17,401 nt of DNA from an uncultured Bacilli bacterium. GTDB taxonomy: Bacteria; Bacillota_I; Bacilli_A; RF39; UBA660. The notes below the pieces were generated by a model. The model worked only from the letters and a program-made list of their open reading frames with translations. It did not search any database and was not told where the DNA came from. Both the position numbers and the translations under genes were made by a program. The stretch covers positions 1 through 17,401 of the forward strand of contig CARJCM010000025.1 in NCBI GenBank assembly GCA_948999435.1, in the 5' to 3' direction. The number at the start of each line of letters is the position of its first letter. Position 1 is the first letter of the stretch. Below are positions 7,737 through 14,601 of the stretch, piece after piece.

Positions 7737-8483
7737 ATGGAAAAGAAAAATACTGTGTTACTAACTGTTATTGCTGTTGCTACTCTTTTAGTTGCTGTTG
7801 TTGGAGCTACATTTGCATACTTCACTGCTGCTAATAGTACTACTGGTGATGCTGCTGGTAATGTTAACGTTAATACTGCTACTGAAGGTGCAAGTTTACA
7901 ATTAAATGTTAATAAAGTTACTGGTTCAAATAATGTATTTTATCCAGGTACTAAAAACTTCGTAGGAGCTACTGCTAGTGCACAATTTGTTGATAATAAT
8001 GCCCCAAGTGATAATAAAGAATATAATGTTTCTTATACATTAACTGGAAAAGTTACATTAGCTGAAAGTTTTGTTACTCCAATTGAATGGGAATTATATG
8101 AAACTGAAACAGATTTAAGTAGTGGATTAATAACTTGTGGGGCTATTACTCAATATACACCAAGTGCTACTGATGAAGAACCAAATCCAGCTACTGTTGA
8201 AGGTTCTAAAACTCAAAGTTGTACTTTAGCTCCATCATTAGCAAATGATGCTTCTAAAAAAGTTAAATCTGGTACAATTGCTACTGGAGAAACTACTGCT
8301 ACTATAACACATAATGGTACAGTTAGAACTAATGGTGCTACTGTTGGTGCTACTAAATATTATTATTTAGTTGTTACACTTCCAGAAAATGGTACAAATC
8401 AAAATGCTGATGCAACTGGTAAAACTATTACTATTGCAATCGACAAAATTGAACAAACTGGTGCTGCTGTTGCAGCTAGCTAA
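7737..8483 (+). CDS. TasA/camelysin-like secreted protein with SipW-type signal peptide
   Basis: This 248-residue protein begins MEKKNTVLL, followed by a hydrophobic segment ending VVGATFAYFT (21-30). That is the SipW-dependent signal-peptide pattern, with cleavage expected after Ala27. The mature part is Thr/Ala/Gly/Asn-rich and looks like a beta-sandwich, with an F...(I)EWELYE strand and a C-terminal YYYLVVTLPENGTNQN...GKTITIAI segment as seen in TasA/camelysin-type proteins. Two cysteines (134, 162) could form a disulfide. The ATG at 7737 is chosen because AGGAGG (7722-7727) lies 9 nt upstream. The in-frame ATG at 7710 lies within the palindrome at the expected transcription start and has no ribosome binding site. 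The likely role is a surface fibre or biofilm-matrix subunit. Fibre formation is inferred from family and from the nearby sipW. Confidence 0.85.
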   Translation: MEKKNTVLLTVIAVATLLVAVVGATFAYFTAANSTTGDAAGNVNVNTATEGASLQLNVNKVTGSNNVFYPGTKNFVGATASAQFVDNNAPSDNKEYNVSYTLTGKVTLAESFVTPIEWELYETETDLSSGLITCGAITQYTPSATDEEPNPATVEGSKTQSCTLAPSLANDASKKVKSGTIATGETTATITHNGTVRTNGATVGATKYYYLVVTLPENGTNQNADATGKTITIAIDKIEQTGAAVAAS

Positions 8484-8484
8484 T

Positions 8485-8519
8485 AAAAAGTGTGTTTCTA
8501 AAAATAACACTTTTTTTTT
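8485..8519 (+). terminator. Intrinsic terminator of the first TasA-like gene
   Basis: AAAAAGTGT (8485-8493) pairs with ACACTTTTT (8507-8515), with a T run to 8519. Confidence 0.8.
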
Positions 8520-8549
8520 GCAATTTTTTGTTAAGTAGGCAATATTATC

Positions 8550-8578
8550 TTGAAAAAATTGTCTTTTTTTGATAATAT
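8550..8578 (+). promoter_or_regulatory. Possible promoter of the second TasA-like gene
   Basis: TTGAAA (8550-8555) is 17 bp from TAATAT (8573-8578). Alternative -10-like sequences (TATAGT, TTATAG) follow closely, so the exact start is uncertain. Confidence 0.45.
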
Positions 8579-8611
8579 ATATTTATAGTATTATAGTATG
8601 GAGGGTGTGTT

Positions 8612-9214
8612 ATGCATTCAGTTGAAAAGAAAATATATTTAGGGTTACTCGTTTGTTTACTTGTTTCAGTTGTCGGAACATCTTTTGCTTATTTTGTTAG
8701 TTCAACGACAATTAATGGTGAAGGCGGCAGAACCAATATGACTACTGCTGATATGGTAGATGTAAAGTTTGATGCAGGAGATTCTGCAATTAATCTTCAA
8801 GATGCTATGCCAGGTTTGGGAAAAGAAAAAGGCTTTGCGGTTATATTTACGCCGACAAGTAATACTAAAACTGTTACTTATGCTATAAAGTTAAATATTA
8901 CAGAAAATACTTTTGTTAAATGTGACGATACTAATTATAAGGCTGATGAACCAAATCAAAATTTATGTACCAAAGATGCAGAAGAATTAGTATATACTTT
9001 AATGGATGAAGAAGGTAATGTTCTTGCAACTGGTGATTTACTTGGTAAGACAGAGGGCATTATATTGAAAAAAGAGACTAAAACTGCAGATGTAGAAACT
9101 ACTTTTAATTATAAACTTAATGTTACTTATAAAGATACTAAAGCAGATCAAAATCATAATGCTAATAAATCTTTTGCTGGAAGTTTAAGCGTTGAGTTTG
9201 CACAAGCTGATTAA
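8612..9214 (+). CDS. Small TasA/camelysin-like secreted protein with SipW-type signal peptide
   Basis: This is a 200-residue protein with a short basic N-terminus (MHSVEKK), a hydrophobic stretch and VVGTSFAYF (20-28), the SipW-type motif. Cleavage is expected after Ala26. The mature domain is predicted beta-rich and contains IKLNITENTF, a short Cys pair (104, 119) in an acidic loop, an LVYTLMDEEGN strand, and a C-terminal FNYKLNVTYKD...NKSFAGSLSVEF segment. The same order of elements recurs in the last ~145 residues of the next gene's product (SENTF, FEYEIYKVNNG, ATFEMVYRLKN, GKVFNAKLNITF), so the two are homologous. GGAGGG (8600-8605) lies 6 nt before the ATG. It is likely a second fibre subunit or an assembly or anchor component, comparable in position to TapA in the Bacillus tapA-sipW-tasA operon. 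That equivalence is a guess. Confidence 0.82.
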   Translation: MHSVEKKIYLGLLVCLLVSVVGTSFAYFVSSTTINGEGGRTNMTTADMVDVKFDAGDSAINLQDAMPGLGKEKGFAVIFTPTSNTKTVTYAIKLNITENTFVKCDDTNYKADEPNQNLCTKDAEELVYTLMDEEGNVLATGDLLGKTEGIILKKETKTADVETTFNYKLNVTYKDTKADQNHNANKSFAGSLSVEFAQAD

Positions 9215-9218
9215 TTTT

Positions 9219-9242
9219 CTACTCTTATGAGTAGTTTTTTTT
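9219..9242 (+). terminator. Intrinsic terminator of the second TasA-like gene
   Basis: CTACTC (9219-9224) pairs with GAGTAG (9229-9234) across a TTAT loop, followed by eight T residues. Confidence 0.8.
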
Positions 9243-9261
9243 ATTTATTTTATTTTTGATA

Positions 9262-9290
9262 TTGCCATTATTTTAGGGTTATGATATACT
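9262..9290 (+). promoter_or_regulatory. Promoter of the Cys/Asp-repeat protein gene
   Basis: TTGCCA (9262-9267) is 17 bp from TATACT (9285-9290), with TGA immediately before the -10 (extended -10). Confidence 0.7.
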
Positions 9291-9329
9291 TTTAAATAGA
9301 TAATAAGATAGTGATAGGGAGTGTTCTAG

Positions 9330-11654
9330 ATGATGAATGAAGATATACAAGAACAATATGCTTTATTAGAAGAAGAGAAGAGGGAAGATAGAAAAAAAAC
9401 TATTATAATTATAATATTATGTATTCTAATTCTTTTAATAACAATGATAGGTTTGTATTTTGCTTATTCAAATAATAGTGGAGATAGGTGTACAATTAAT
9501 TGTGATACTGATGGTGATGGAATACCAGATACCAATATTGATTTAGATGGTGATGGCAAGTGTGATATTAATTGCCGTGTTGTTGGTAGTGATGGGAAAG
9601 AGTATTTAATTAATATTGATTATAATAATGATAGAAAAGCGCATTTTAATCTTGATACTAATGGTGATGGAATACCTGATGTTAACTTGGTTGATAAAGA
9701 TGTTAATGGTGATGGCAAATGTGACTTTAACTGTGATATAGATGGTGATGGTAGACCAGATATAAATATTGATTTAGATAACACTAATACTTGTGACTTA
9801 AATTGTGATACTGATGGCGATAATAAATGTGATTATAACTGTGATACAACTGGTAATGGTAAATGTGATATAAATTGCGATACTAACGGTGATGGTAAGT
9901 GTGACTTAAATTGTGATACCGATGGTGATGGTAAATGCGATTTAAATTGTGATACAACTGGTACTGGAAATTGTGATATAAATTGCGACACTAATGGTGA
10001 TGGTAAATGTGATTTAAATTGTGATACCGATGGTGATGGTAAGTGTGACCTCAATTGTGATACAACTGGAGATGGTGTTTGTAATCAAAATTGCGATAAT
10101 AATGGAGATGGCAAATGCGATTTAAATTGTGATACTGACGGTGATGGCAAGTGTGATTTTAACTGCGATACTGATGGTGATGGAGTTTGTAATCTAAATT
10201 GTGACACTAATAATGATGGTAAGTGTGACTTAAATTGTGATACTGATGGCGATGGTAAGTGCGATTTAAATTGTGATACAACTGGTAATGGCAAATGTGA
10301 TTTAAATTGTGATACTAATAATGATGGTAAATGTGATCGAAATTGCGATACTAATGGTGATGGTAAATGTGATCGAAATTGTGATACCAATGGAGATGGC
10401 AAATGTGACAAAAACTGTTATGATAGTAGTGGAAATTGTATTAGAAATTGTGATACTGATGGCGATGGTAAATGTGACTTGAAGTGTCCTACAGAAACTT
10501 GTGATAAGAACTGTGACACTGATGGTGATGGCAAATGTGATTATAATTGCGACACCAATGGCGATGGTAAGTGTGATGTAAATTGCGATACTAATAATGA
10601 TGGTAAATGCGATGTAAATTGTGACACTGATGGTGATGGTAAATGTGATTTTAATTGCGATACTAATGGTGATGGTAAGTGTGATGTAAATTGCGATACT
10701 GATAATGATGGTAAGTGCGATAAAAATTGCGATACCGATGGTGATGGCAAATGCGATAAAAATTGTTATGATAACAATGGCGTTTGTATTAAAAATTGTG
10801 ATACCAATAACGATGGTAAGTGTGACTTAAATTGTGACACTAATGGTGATGGCAAATGTGATGTAAATTGTGATACCAATGGAGATAATAAATGTGATTA
10901 TGATTGCGACACTAATGGAGATGGCAAGTGTGATGTAAATTGTTCTTATGACTTAAAGTCATTGACTGTAGATGTTGGAAGATTAACACCAGTATTTAGT
11001 AAAAATCAAACTGAATATACATTAACAGTACCTTATGATGCGAAAAATATTAATATTAGTGCAATTGCGGAAAATCCTAATTCAGTTGTAACTGGTGCAG
11101 GAGTTGTTAATGTAGCCGGTACTAAAGTTGTAGAAGTTAAGGTTGTTGCTCCTAATGGAAGCACTAAGACTTATAAAATTAATATAGCTATTGAAGATAT
11201 TGAAGCGATTTTAAAAGATAAAGTATTAGTATATTATAATAACGATATTAAAGTTGAAGATATTTTCTTAAAAGAGAATGGTGAGGATTGGGTACAATCA
11301 CAAACATTTACTTTAACAAATAATTATACTAAAACAATAACTTATGATATTGGTGTATTAGTTAGTGAAAATACCTTTACTTCTGAAAACTTTGAATATG
11401 AAATATATAAAGTTAATAATGGTGTTAAAACTAAAGTTGGAAATGGTTTAGTAAAAGATTTAACTGCTGGTAATACTGGTACAGGACATATTATTGCAGG
11501 TAAGGGAGCAGGAAATGCTTTGGTTCTAGCAAAAGATGAATCAGCAACATTTGAAATGGTATACAGACTTAAAAATTTAAGTGTTGAACAACCTGATGAT
11601 ATGGGAAAAGTATTCAATGCTAAGTTAAATATTACATTTGATATTGTTGGTTAA
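9330..11654 (+). CDS. Giant Cys/Asp-repeat surface protein with cadherin-like and TasA-like domains
   Basis: This 774-residue protein has five visible parts. (1) Residues 1-23 are charged (EEEKREDRKK). (2) Residues 24-46 are a hydrophobic segment ending MIGLYFAY, matching the (V/I)GxxFAY motif of its two neighbours. (3) Residues 54-538 are a repeat array of the unit CDTDGDGKCDLN: 29 regular 12-residue units, three shorter ones and a few degenerate units at the start. Each typical unit contains DxDxDGxxD, the calcium loop of EF-hand and thrombospondin type 3 repeats, and two cysteines. (4) Residues 541-620 are a cadherin-like beta-sandwich (LKSLTVDVG...NQTEYTLTVP...GSTKTYKINI). (5) Residues 629-774 are a TasA-like domain. 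AGGGAG (9316-9321) lies 8 nt before the first ATG. The predicted role is a calcium- or metal-stabilised stalk exported with the SipW system. The domain reading is firm and the role is inferred. Confidence 0.88.
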   Translation: MMNEDIQEQYALLEEEKREDRKKTIIIIILCILILLITMIGLYFAYSNNSGDRCTINCDTDGDGIPDTNIDLDGDGKCDINCRVVGSDGKEYLINIDYNNDRKAHFNLDTNGDGIPDVNLVDKDVNGDGKCDFNCDIDGDGRPDINIDLDNTNTCDLNCDTDGDNKCDYNCDTTGNGKCDINCDTNGDGKCDLNCDTDGDGKCDLNCDTTGTGNCDINCDTNGDGKCDLNCDTDGDGKCDLNCDTTGDGVCNQNCDNNGDGKCDLNCDTDGDGKCDFNCDTDGDGVCNLNCDTNNDGKCDLNCDTDGDGKCDLNCDTTGNGKCDLNCDTNNDGKCDRNCDTNGDGKCDRNCDTNGDGKCDKNCYDSSGNCIRNCDTDGDGKCDLKCPTETCDKNCDTDGDGKCDYNCDTNGDGKCDVNCDTNNDGKCDVNCDTDGDGKCDFNCDTNGDGKCDVNCDTDNDGKCDKNCDTDGDGKCDKNCYDNNGVCIKNCDTNNDGKCDLNCDTNGDGKCDVNCDTNGDNKCDYDCDTNGDGKCDVNCSYDLKSLTVDVGRLTPVFSKNQTEYTLTVPYDAKNINISAIAENPNSVVTGAGVVNVAGTKVVEVKVVAPNGSTKTYKINIAIEDIEAILKDKVLVYYNNDIKVEDIFLKENGEDWVQSQTFTLTNNYTKTITYDIGVLVSENTFTSENFEYEIYKVNNGVKTKVGNGLVKDLTAGNTGTGHIIAGKGAGNALVLAKDESATFEMVYRLKNLSVEQPDDMGKVFNAKLNITFDIVG
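9489..10943 (+). repeat. Tandem in-frame repeat encoding Cys/Asp-rich 12-residue units (36-bp period)
   Basis: The DNA repeats every 36 bp with consensus tgtgatactgatggtgatgg followed by a Lys-Cys-Asp-x-Asn segment. Copies differ by synonymous changes (tgt/tgc, gat/gac, ggt/ggc/gga). The regular part begins near 9801. Units often fall into groups of three (108 bp), a TTG-type, a TNG-type and a TDG-type unit in order. Two 11-residue CYD-type units (from 10416 and 10764) and one 9-residue unit (CPTETCDKN) interrupt the array. Because 36 is divisible by three, gain or loss of units keeps the frame. Confidence 0.92.
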
Positions 11655-11682
11655 AAAAAGGCTACTATAAAGTAGCTTTTTT
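11655..11682 (+). terminator. Intrinsic terminator of the repeat-protein gene
   Basis: AAAAAGGCTACT (11655-11666) pairs with AGTAGCTTTTTT (11671-11682), with one G-T pair and an ATAA loop. It starts directly after the stop codon. Confidence 0.85.
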
Positions 11683-11706
11683 CTATATTAAAATATATAA
11701 ATAATC

Positions 11707-11735
11707 TTGTATTTTTCTTCTTAATCGGATATAAT
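11707..11735 (+). promoter_or_regulatory. Promoter of sipW
   Basis: TTGTAT (11707-11712) is 17 bp from a perfect TATAAT (11730-11735). Confidence 0.7.
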
Positions 11736-11759
11736 AATTATAGAATAGGAGGGGCCTAT

Positions 11760-12557
11760 ATGAAGGATAGTAATTTTTCATTTGGAAAAATATTTAAAGT
11801 AATTAGTAAGATATTGTCTTGGGCCCTTTTTGTAGTCCTTTTAATTGCAGCTATCTTTTTGTTATATTATTTTATAGCGACTAAAATTTATACCGCAAAA
11901 GGTTCTGGATATGAACCAAAGTTTTCGATTTATACTATAGCGAGTGGTTCAATGGAACCTAAGATTAAAGTTTATGATGCTATTGTTAATGTTAAAGTTA
12001 ATACTCCTAATGATATTGAAGTTGGAGATGTTATTACTTTTGTTTCAACTAGTTTACTTTCACCAGGAAAAACTATAACACATAGAGTAATTGGGATAAC
12101 TCAAGATGAAGATGGTAAAGTTTGCTATCAAACACAAGGTGATGCTAATGATATTGCAGATCAAGCCTGTGCTAAATATCATAATATAATTGGTAAAGTA
12201 ATATTTAAAATTCCGCAACTTGGTAGAGTACAAAAGGTTCTTGCTTCAAAAGGTGGATGGTTAGTATTTATTTTGATTCCAGCTTTATACATAATTAGTA
12301 GAGATATATTAAGACTTACAAAACTTTCTAGTATTAAGGCAACTGCGACAAAAATGAGTGAGCCAAAGAAGAAAGATCCAAAAAAAGAAAAAGAAGAAGC
12401 AATTAGAAAAGCAGAGTTGAAGCGAAGACTTTTAAAAAATGATAATAATTCTAAGATTGAATATTATACAGAACCAACTATTAAGACTGTGGATAAACGA
12501 AGAGTAAGAAATGATAATAATAAACCTAAAAATAAAAAGAAAAAAGGTAATAATTGA
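11760..12557 (+). CDS. sipW: SipW-like (ER-type) signal peptidase I
   Basis: This is a membrane serine protease that removes signal peptides. The 265-residue protein has a first membrane helix (about 19-40), the nucleophile motif SGSMEP with catalytic Ser64, a THRV motif with His108, and QGDAND (126-131) supplying the Asp. Use of a conserved His in place of the general-base Lys is the mark of the SipW/Sec11 class, which in Bacillus processes TasA and TapA. A second membrane helix lies at 166-184. An unusually long, Lys-rich tail follows (about 195-265), predicted to be on the cytoplasmic side. AGGAGG (11747-11752) lies 7 nt before the ATG. It sits directly after three genes whose products carry SipW-type signals, so these are its probable substrates. 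It has its own promoter. Confidence 0.93.
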   Translation: MKDSNFSFGKIFKVISKILSWALFVVLLIAAIFLLYYFIATKIYTAKGSGYEPKFSIYTIASGSMEPKIKVYDAIVNVKVNTPNDIEVGDVITFVSTSLLSPGKTITHRVIGITQDEDGKVCYQTQGDANDIADQACAKYHNIIGKVIFKIPQLGRVQKVLASKGGWLVFILIPALYIISRDILRLTKLSSIKATATKMSEPKKKDPKKEKEEAIRKAELKRRLLKNDNNSKIEYYTEPTIKTVDKRRVRNDNNKPKNKKKKGNN

Positions 12558-12588
12558 AAATAAGTAGGCAGGTGTCTACTTATTTTTT
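12557..12588. terminator. Bidirectional terminator between sipW and the FemAB gene
   Basis: The arms AAAATAAGTAG (12557-12567) and CTACTTATTTT (12576-12586) pair across a short loop, with T on the plus strand to 12588. Both flanking genes run into it: the sipW stop (12555-12557) touches the left arm, and the stop of the convergent gene (12580-12582) lies inside the right arm. Confidence 0.8.
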
Positions 12589-13806
12589 GAAAAATTCTGC
12601 TAAAGTACCATTTTTGCTTAAATGTTTATAAACTTTTGGATTTATTATTAAATCAAATTCGCCAATAAATTCATATATGTTGGGATTAAAACCAATCTTA
12701 AATTCATTTAATCCTTTGTAGGGATTGCTATCATCAAAATTTCCTGTTAAGCCATTTAAATCAATGAATTTATAATCTTTTTTATAATATTTTATTAATT
12801 CATGATGGAGAAAATAATTAGCGTTGTAACTTTTATATTTGGTATCTATACCACTTATTACGATATTAACACGGTTTTTATATTTTATAGTTAGAGCTCC
12901 AGCTAGATATGTTGTTTTATTGTTTCTTAATCCTAATGTTGCTATTTCAATGTCATTTTTATAAGATAATAATGCTTTATCAGAATTCATTTTTTTGTTG
13001 ATAATTGTTTCATTAGAACTTGTTATTAGTTTTTCGGATAATTCATTATTTTTTATTAATTCTTCATCATATGATTTTTTGCTATTTAATAAATATTTTT
13101 CATAGTCAATTTTTACTAAAAAGATATCACAAGAATTATCTTTAGAGAAAATATTATAGTAATTCTTATAGTAATATTCATTTACACCTTTTTTCTTTTT
13201 AATAAATTCAAATAATATGTCTAATCCATTTCGATTGCTTTTTTCAATAATTAATCCTTTTTTCTCGGCTTTTCTAATTTTATTTTTAGTATTTTTATTT
13301 AAGTTGTCAAAATTATATTCTGTTAAATTTAAGATACCATTAAATCTTGGAAATATTGATTCAAAATACAAATTGTCTTTTAATTTAGAAAAACCAGCTT
13401 CTTTCAAATGGTCTCTTATAATAATATTTTGATTGTAGTTAATTAATTTTGTTTTTTTATTAATTTCACTAATGGCTATCTCGGGATTAATTTTTATAAA
13501 TATTAATCTTTTAGCATAGTATTCTTTTAGTTTTTGGACAAATATATTTATTATGTCTGTGTCAAAGTAATCTATTAAAAATCCTTTTGGTGAATAACCA
13601 AATTTATATTTAAAGCTTATTTTTTTAATTAATATTAAAGCGGCAGCTTTGATAACTCCTAATTCATCTACTAAACCAATAAATTCATATTCAAAATTAT
13701 TTTCGGCCATAAAAAGAGCATATTTGGAACTTTCATAATATGTTCCTAAAGGATTATTATATGCAAAAGCATCAAATTCAGCGATTGTTAACTCTTTTAT
13801 ATGCAT
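12580..13806 (-). CDS. FemAB/MurM-type peptidoglycan bridge aminoacyltransferase
   Basis: FemAB-family enzymes transfer amino acids from aminoacyl-tRNA to the lysine of lipid II to build the interpeptide bridge. This 408-residue protein shows the expected pattern: an N-terminal GNAT-like half (PLGTYYESSKYA and the KFGYSPKGFLIDY block), a Lys-rich helical arm inserted at about residues 232-287, and the conserved C-terminal block NYFLHHELIKYY...FIDLNGLTGNF...YKGLNEFKIGFNP. The start ATG has AAGGGGG (complement of 13814-13820) 7 nt upstream. It is a monocistronic gene, divergent from the DUF308-like gene and convergent with sipW. Which amino acid it adds, and whether first or later in the bridge, cannot be read here. 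Its presence shows that the organism makes a cross-bridged peptidoglycan wall. Confidence 0.9.
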   Translation of the reverse strand: MHIKELTIAEFDAFAYNNPLGTYYESSKYALFMAENNFEYEFIGLVDELGVIKAAALILIKKISFKYKFGYSPKGFLIDYFDTDIINIFVQKLKEYYAKRLIFIKINPEIAISEINKKTKLINYNQNIIIRDHLKEAGFSKLKDNLYFESIFPRFNGILNLTEYNFDNLNKNTKNKIRKAEKKGLIIEKSNRNGLDILFEFIKKKKGVNEYYYKNYYNIFSKDNSCDIFLVKIDYEKYLLNSKKSYDEELIKNNELSEKLITSSNETIINKKMNSDKALLSYKNDIEIATLGLRNNKTTYLAGALTIKYKNRVNIVISGIDTKYKSYNANYFLHHELIKYYKKDYKFIDLNGLTGNFDDSNPYKGLNEFKIGFNPNIYEFIGEFDLIINPKVYKHLSKNGTLAEFFKK

Positions 13807-13832
13807 ATTTTTTCCCCCTTTAAATGTTTCAT

Positions 13833-13861
13833 ATTATAGCATATAATCAATATTTTGTCTA
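13833..13861 (-). promoter_or_regulatory. Promoter of the FemAB gene
   Basis: On the minus strand, TAGACA (complement of 13856-13861) is 17 bp from a perfect TATAAT (complement of 13833-13838), preceded by TGC (extended -10). Confidence 0.75.
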
Positions 13862-13874
13862 GAAATGTTTCTAG
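13859..13874. promoter_or_regulatory. Perfect inverted repeat between divergent promoters, candidate operator
   Basis: CTAGAAATGTTTCTAG is a 7-bp perfect inverted repeat with a 2-bp centre. It overlaps the -35 box of the FemAB promoter and lies 7 bp upstream of the -35 of the divergent gene, so one bound regulator could affect both. Confidence 0.45.
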
Positions 13875-13881
13875 GTCTTAC

Positions 13882-13909
13882 TTGACTAGTAATAAAAATA
13901 TGGTAAAAT
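13882..13909 (+). promoter_or_regulatory. Promoter of the DUF308-like gene
   Basis: TTGACT (13882-13887) is 16 bp from TAAAAT (13904-13909), with TGG just before the -10. Confidence 0.7.
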
Positions 13910-13928
13910 ATAATTAGGAGGAATTAAG

Positions 13929-14525
13929 ATGACTAAAGGTGGAACGTTTTTAGAAAAATTAAAGGTTGGTTTTGGAAAATTTATTTTAGGCAGTATAATA
14001 CTTAATATTTTATTTTTATTATTTGGAATTGTTATTTTTATGAATGTTAATGTAACTGCTCAAATGGTGGGGGTTATTACAGGAATTTATTTTATTATTT
14101 TTGGGTTATTTGCAATTATAGAATTTTTATCTAAGAAGGAAGTTCCTATTTTTAAATATAAAATATTTGGAGGAATTTTAACAATTTTACTTGGTTTCTT
14201 TATTATGTTTAATCCATTTAAAATAGTTAAAATAATTACTTTTGCTTTAGGTATTTATTTAATAATTATTTCTATATGTAAATTATTAGAATCATTTAAT
14301 TTAAAAAAATATGGTTATGATGGTTGGTTAATTATGTTAGTAACTAGTTTTCTATTATTAATATTTGGAGTGTTTATTGCTGTTAATCCTTTAGAAGCTT
14401 CGATGGATATTATTCAAGTTATGGCAATATTTATAATTTTATCTTCAATTTTAGAAATATGTAATTTGATTATGATTTATTCTAAAACTAAGGATATTGT
14501 GAAATTGTTTAAAAATGAGAAGTGA
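13929..14525 (+). CDS. DUF308/HdeD-like six-helix membrane protein
   Basis: This is a 198-residue, very hydrophobic protein with six predicted membrane helices (about 17-38, 46-67, 76-94, 100-120, 132-152, 161-184). They are arranged as three helix pairs, each with a GI/GG...LLFG/LLGF...NP pattern (LLFGIVIFMNV, LLGFFIMFNP, LIFGVFIAVNP). This internal repetition and the NP ends are typical of the DUF308/HdeD family, whose biochemical role is mostly unknown (acid resistance for HdeD in enterobacteria). AGGAGG (13916-13921) lies 7 nt before the ATG. It is divergent from the FemAB gene and may share an operator with it, which hints at a common envelope-related regulation. Family membership is from pattern only. 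Confidence 0.75.
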   Translation: MTKGGTFLEKLKVGFGKFILGSIILNILFLLFGIVIFMNVNVTAQMVGVITGIYFIIFGLFAIIEFLSKKEVPIFKYKIFGGILTILLGFFIMFNPFKIVKIITFALGIYLIIISICKLLESFNLKKYGYDGWLIMLVTSFLLLIFGVFIAVNPLEASMDIIQVMAIFIILSSILEICNLIMIYSKTKDIVKLFKNEK

Positions 14526-14536
14526 TTCTCTTTTTT
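14511..14536 (+). terminator. Intrinsic terminator of the DUF308-like gene
   Basis: GAGAA (14517-14521) pairs with TTCTC (14526-14530). After one mismatch the stem continues with AAAAA/TTTTT, and T runs to 14536. The stop TGA (14523-14525) lies in the loop. Confidence 0.7.
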
Positions 14537-14542
14537 AGTTTA

Positions 14543-14571
14543 TTGATTTTTTTTAGAATTTGTGATAAATT
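14543..14571 (+). promoter_or_regulatory. Promoter of the two-gene unknown operon
   Basis: TTGATT (14543-14548) is 17 bp from TAAATT (14566-14571), with TGA before the -10 (extended). Confidence 0.55.
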
Positions 14572-14601
14572 ATTATTTATGTAAAAAAAGGGGGTTTTTT
14601 T

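Noticed and set aside
9833..10750. Antisense open frames over the repeat array (Ser/Pro/His-rich)
   Set aside because: They are a by-product of the repetitive coding sequence on the other strand, with low-complexity translations and no start signals.
9801..10940. CRISPR-like array because of the regular 36-bp period
   Set aside because: There are no unique spacers between repeats, the units are contiguous, and the whole region is one open frame with synonymous variation. It is a coding tandem repeat.
8612..11654. LPxTG sortase signals in the surface proteins
   Set aside because: None of the C-termini has an LPxTG-like motif, hydrophobic segment and basic tail, so sortase anchoring is not supported.
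12555..14525. Alternative genetic code with TGA as tryptophan
   Set aside because: TGA ends sipW and the DUF308-like gene at sensible lengths with terminators right there, and Trp is encoded by TGG throughout.
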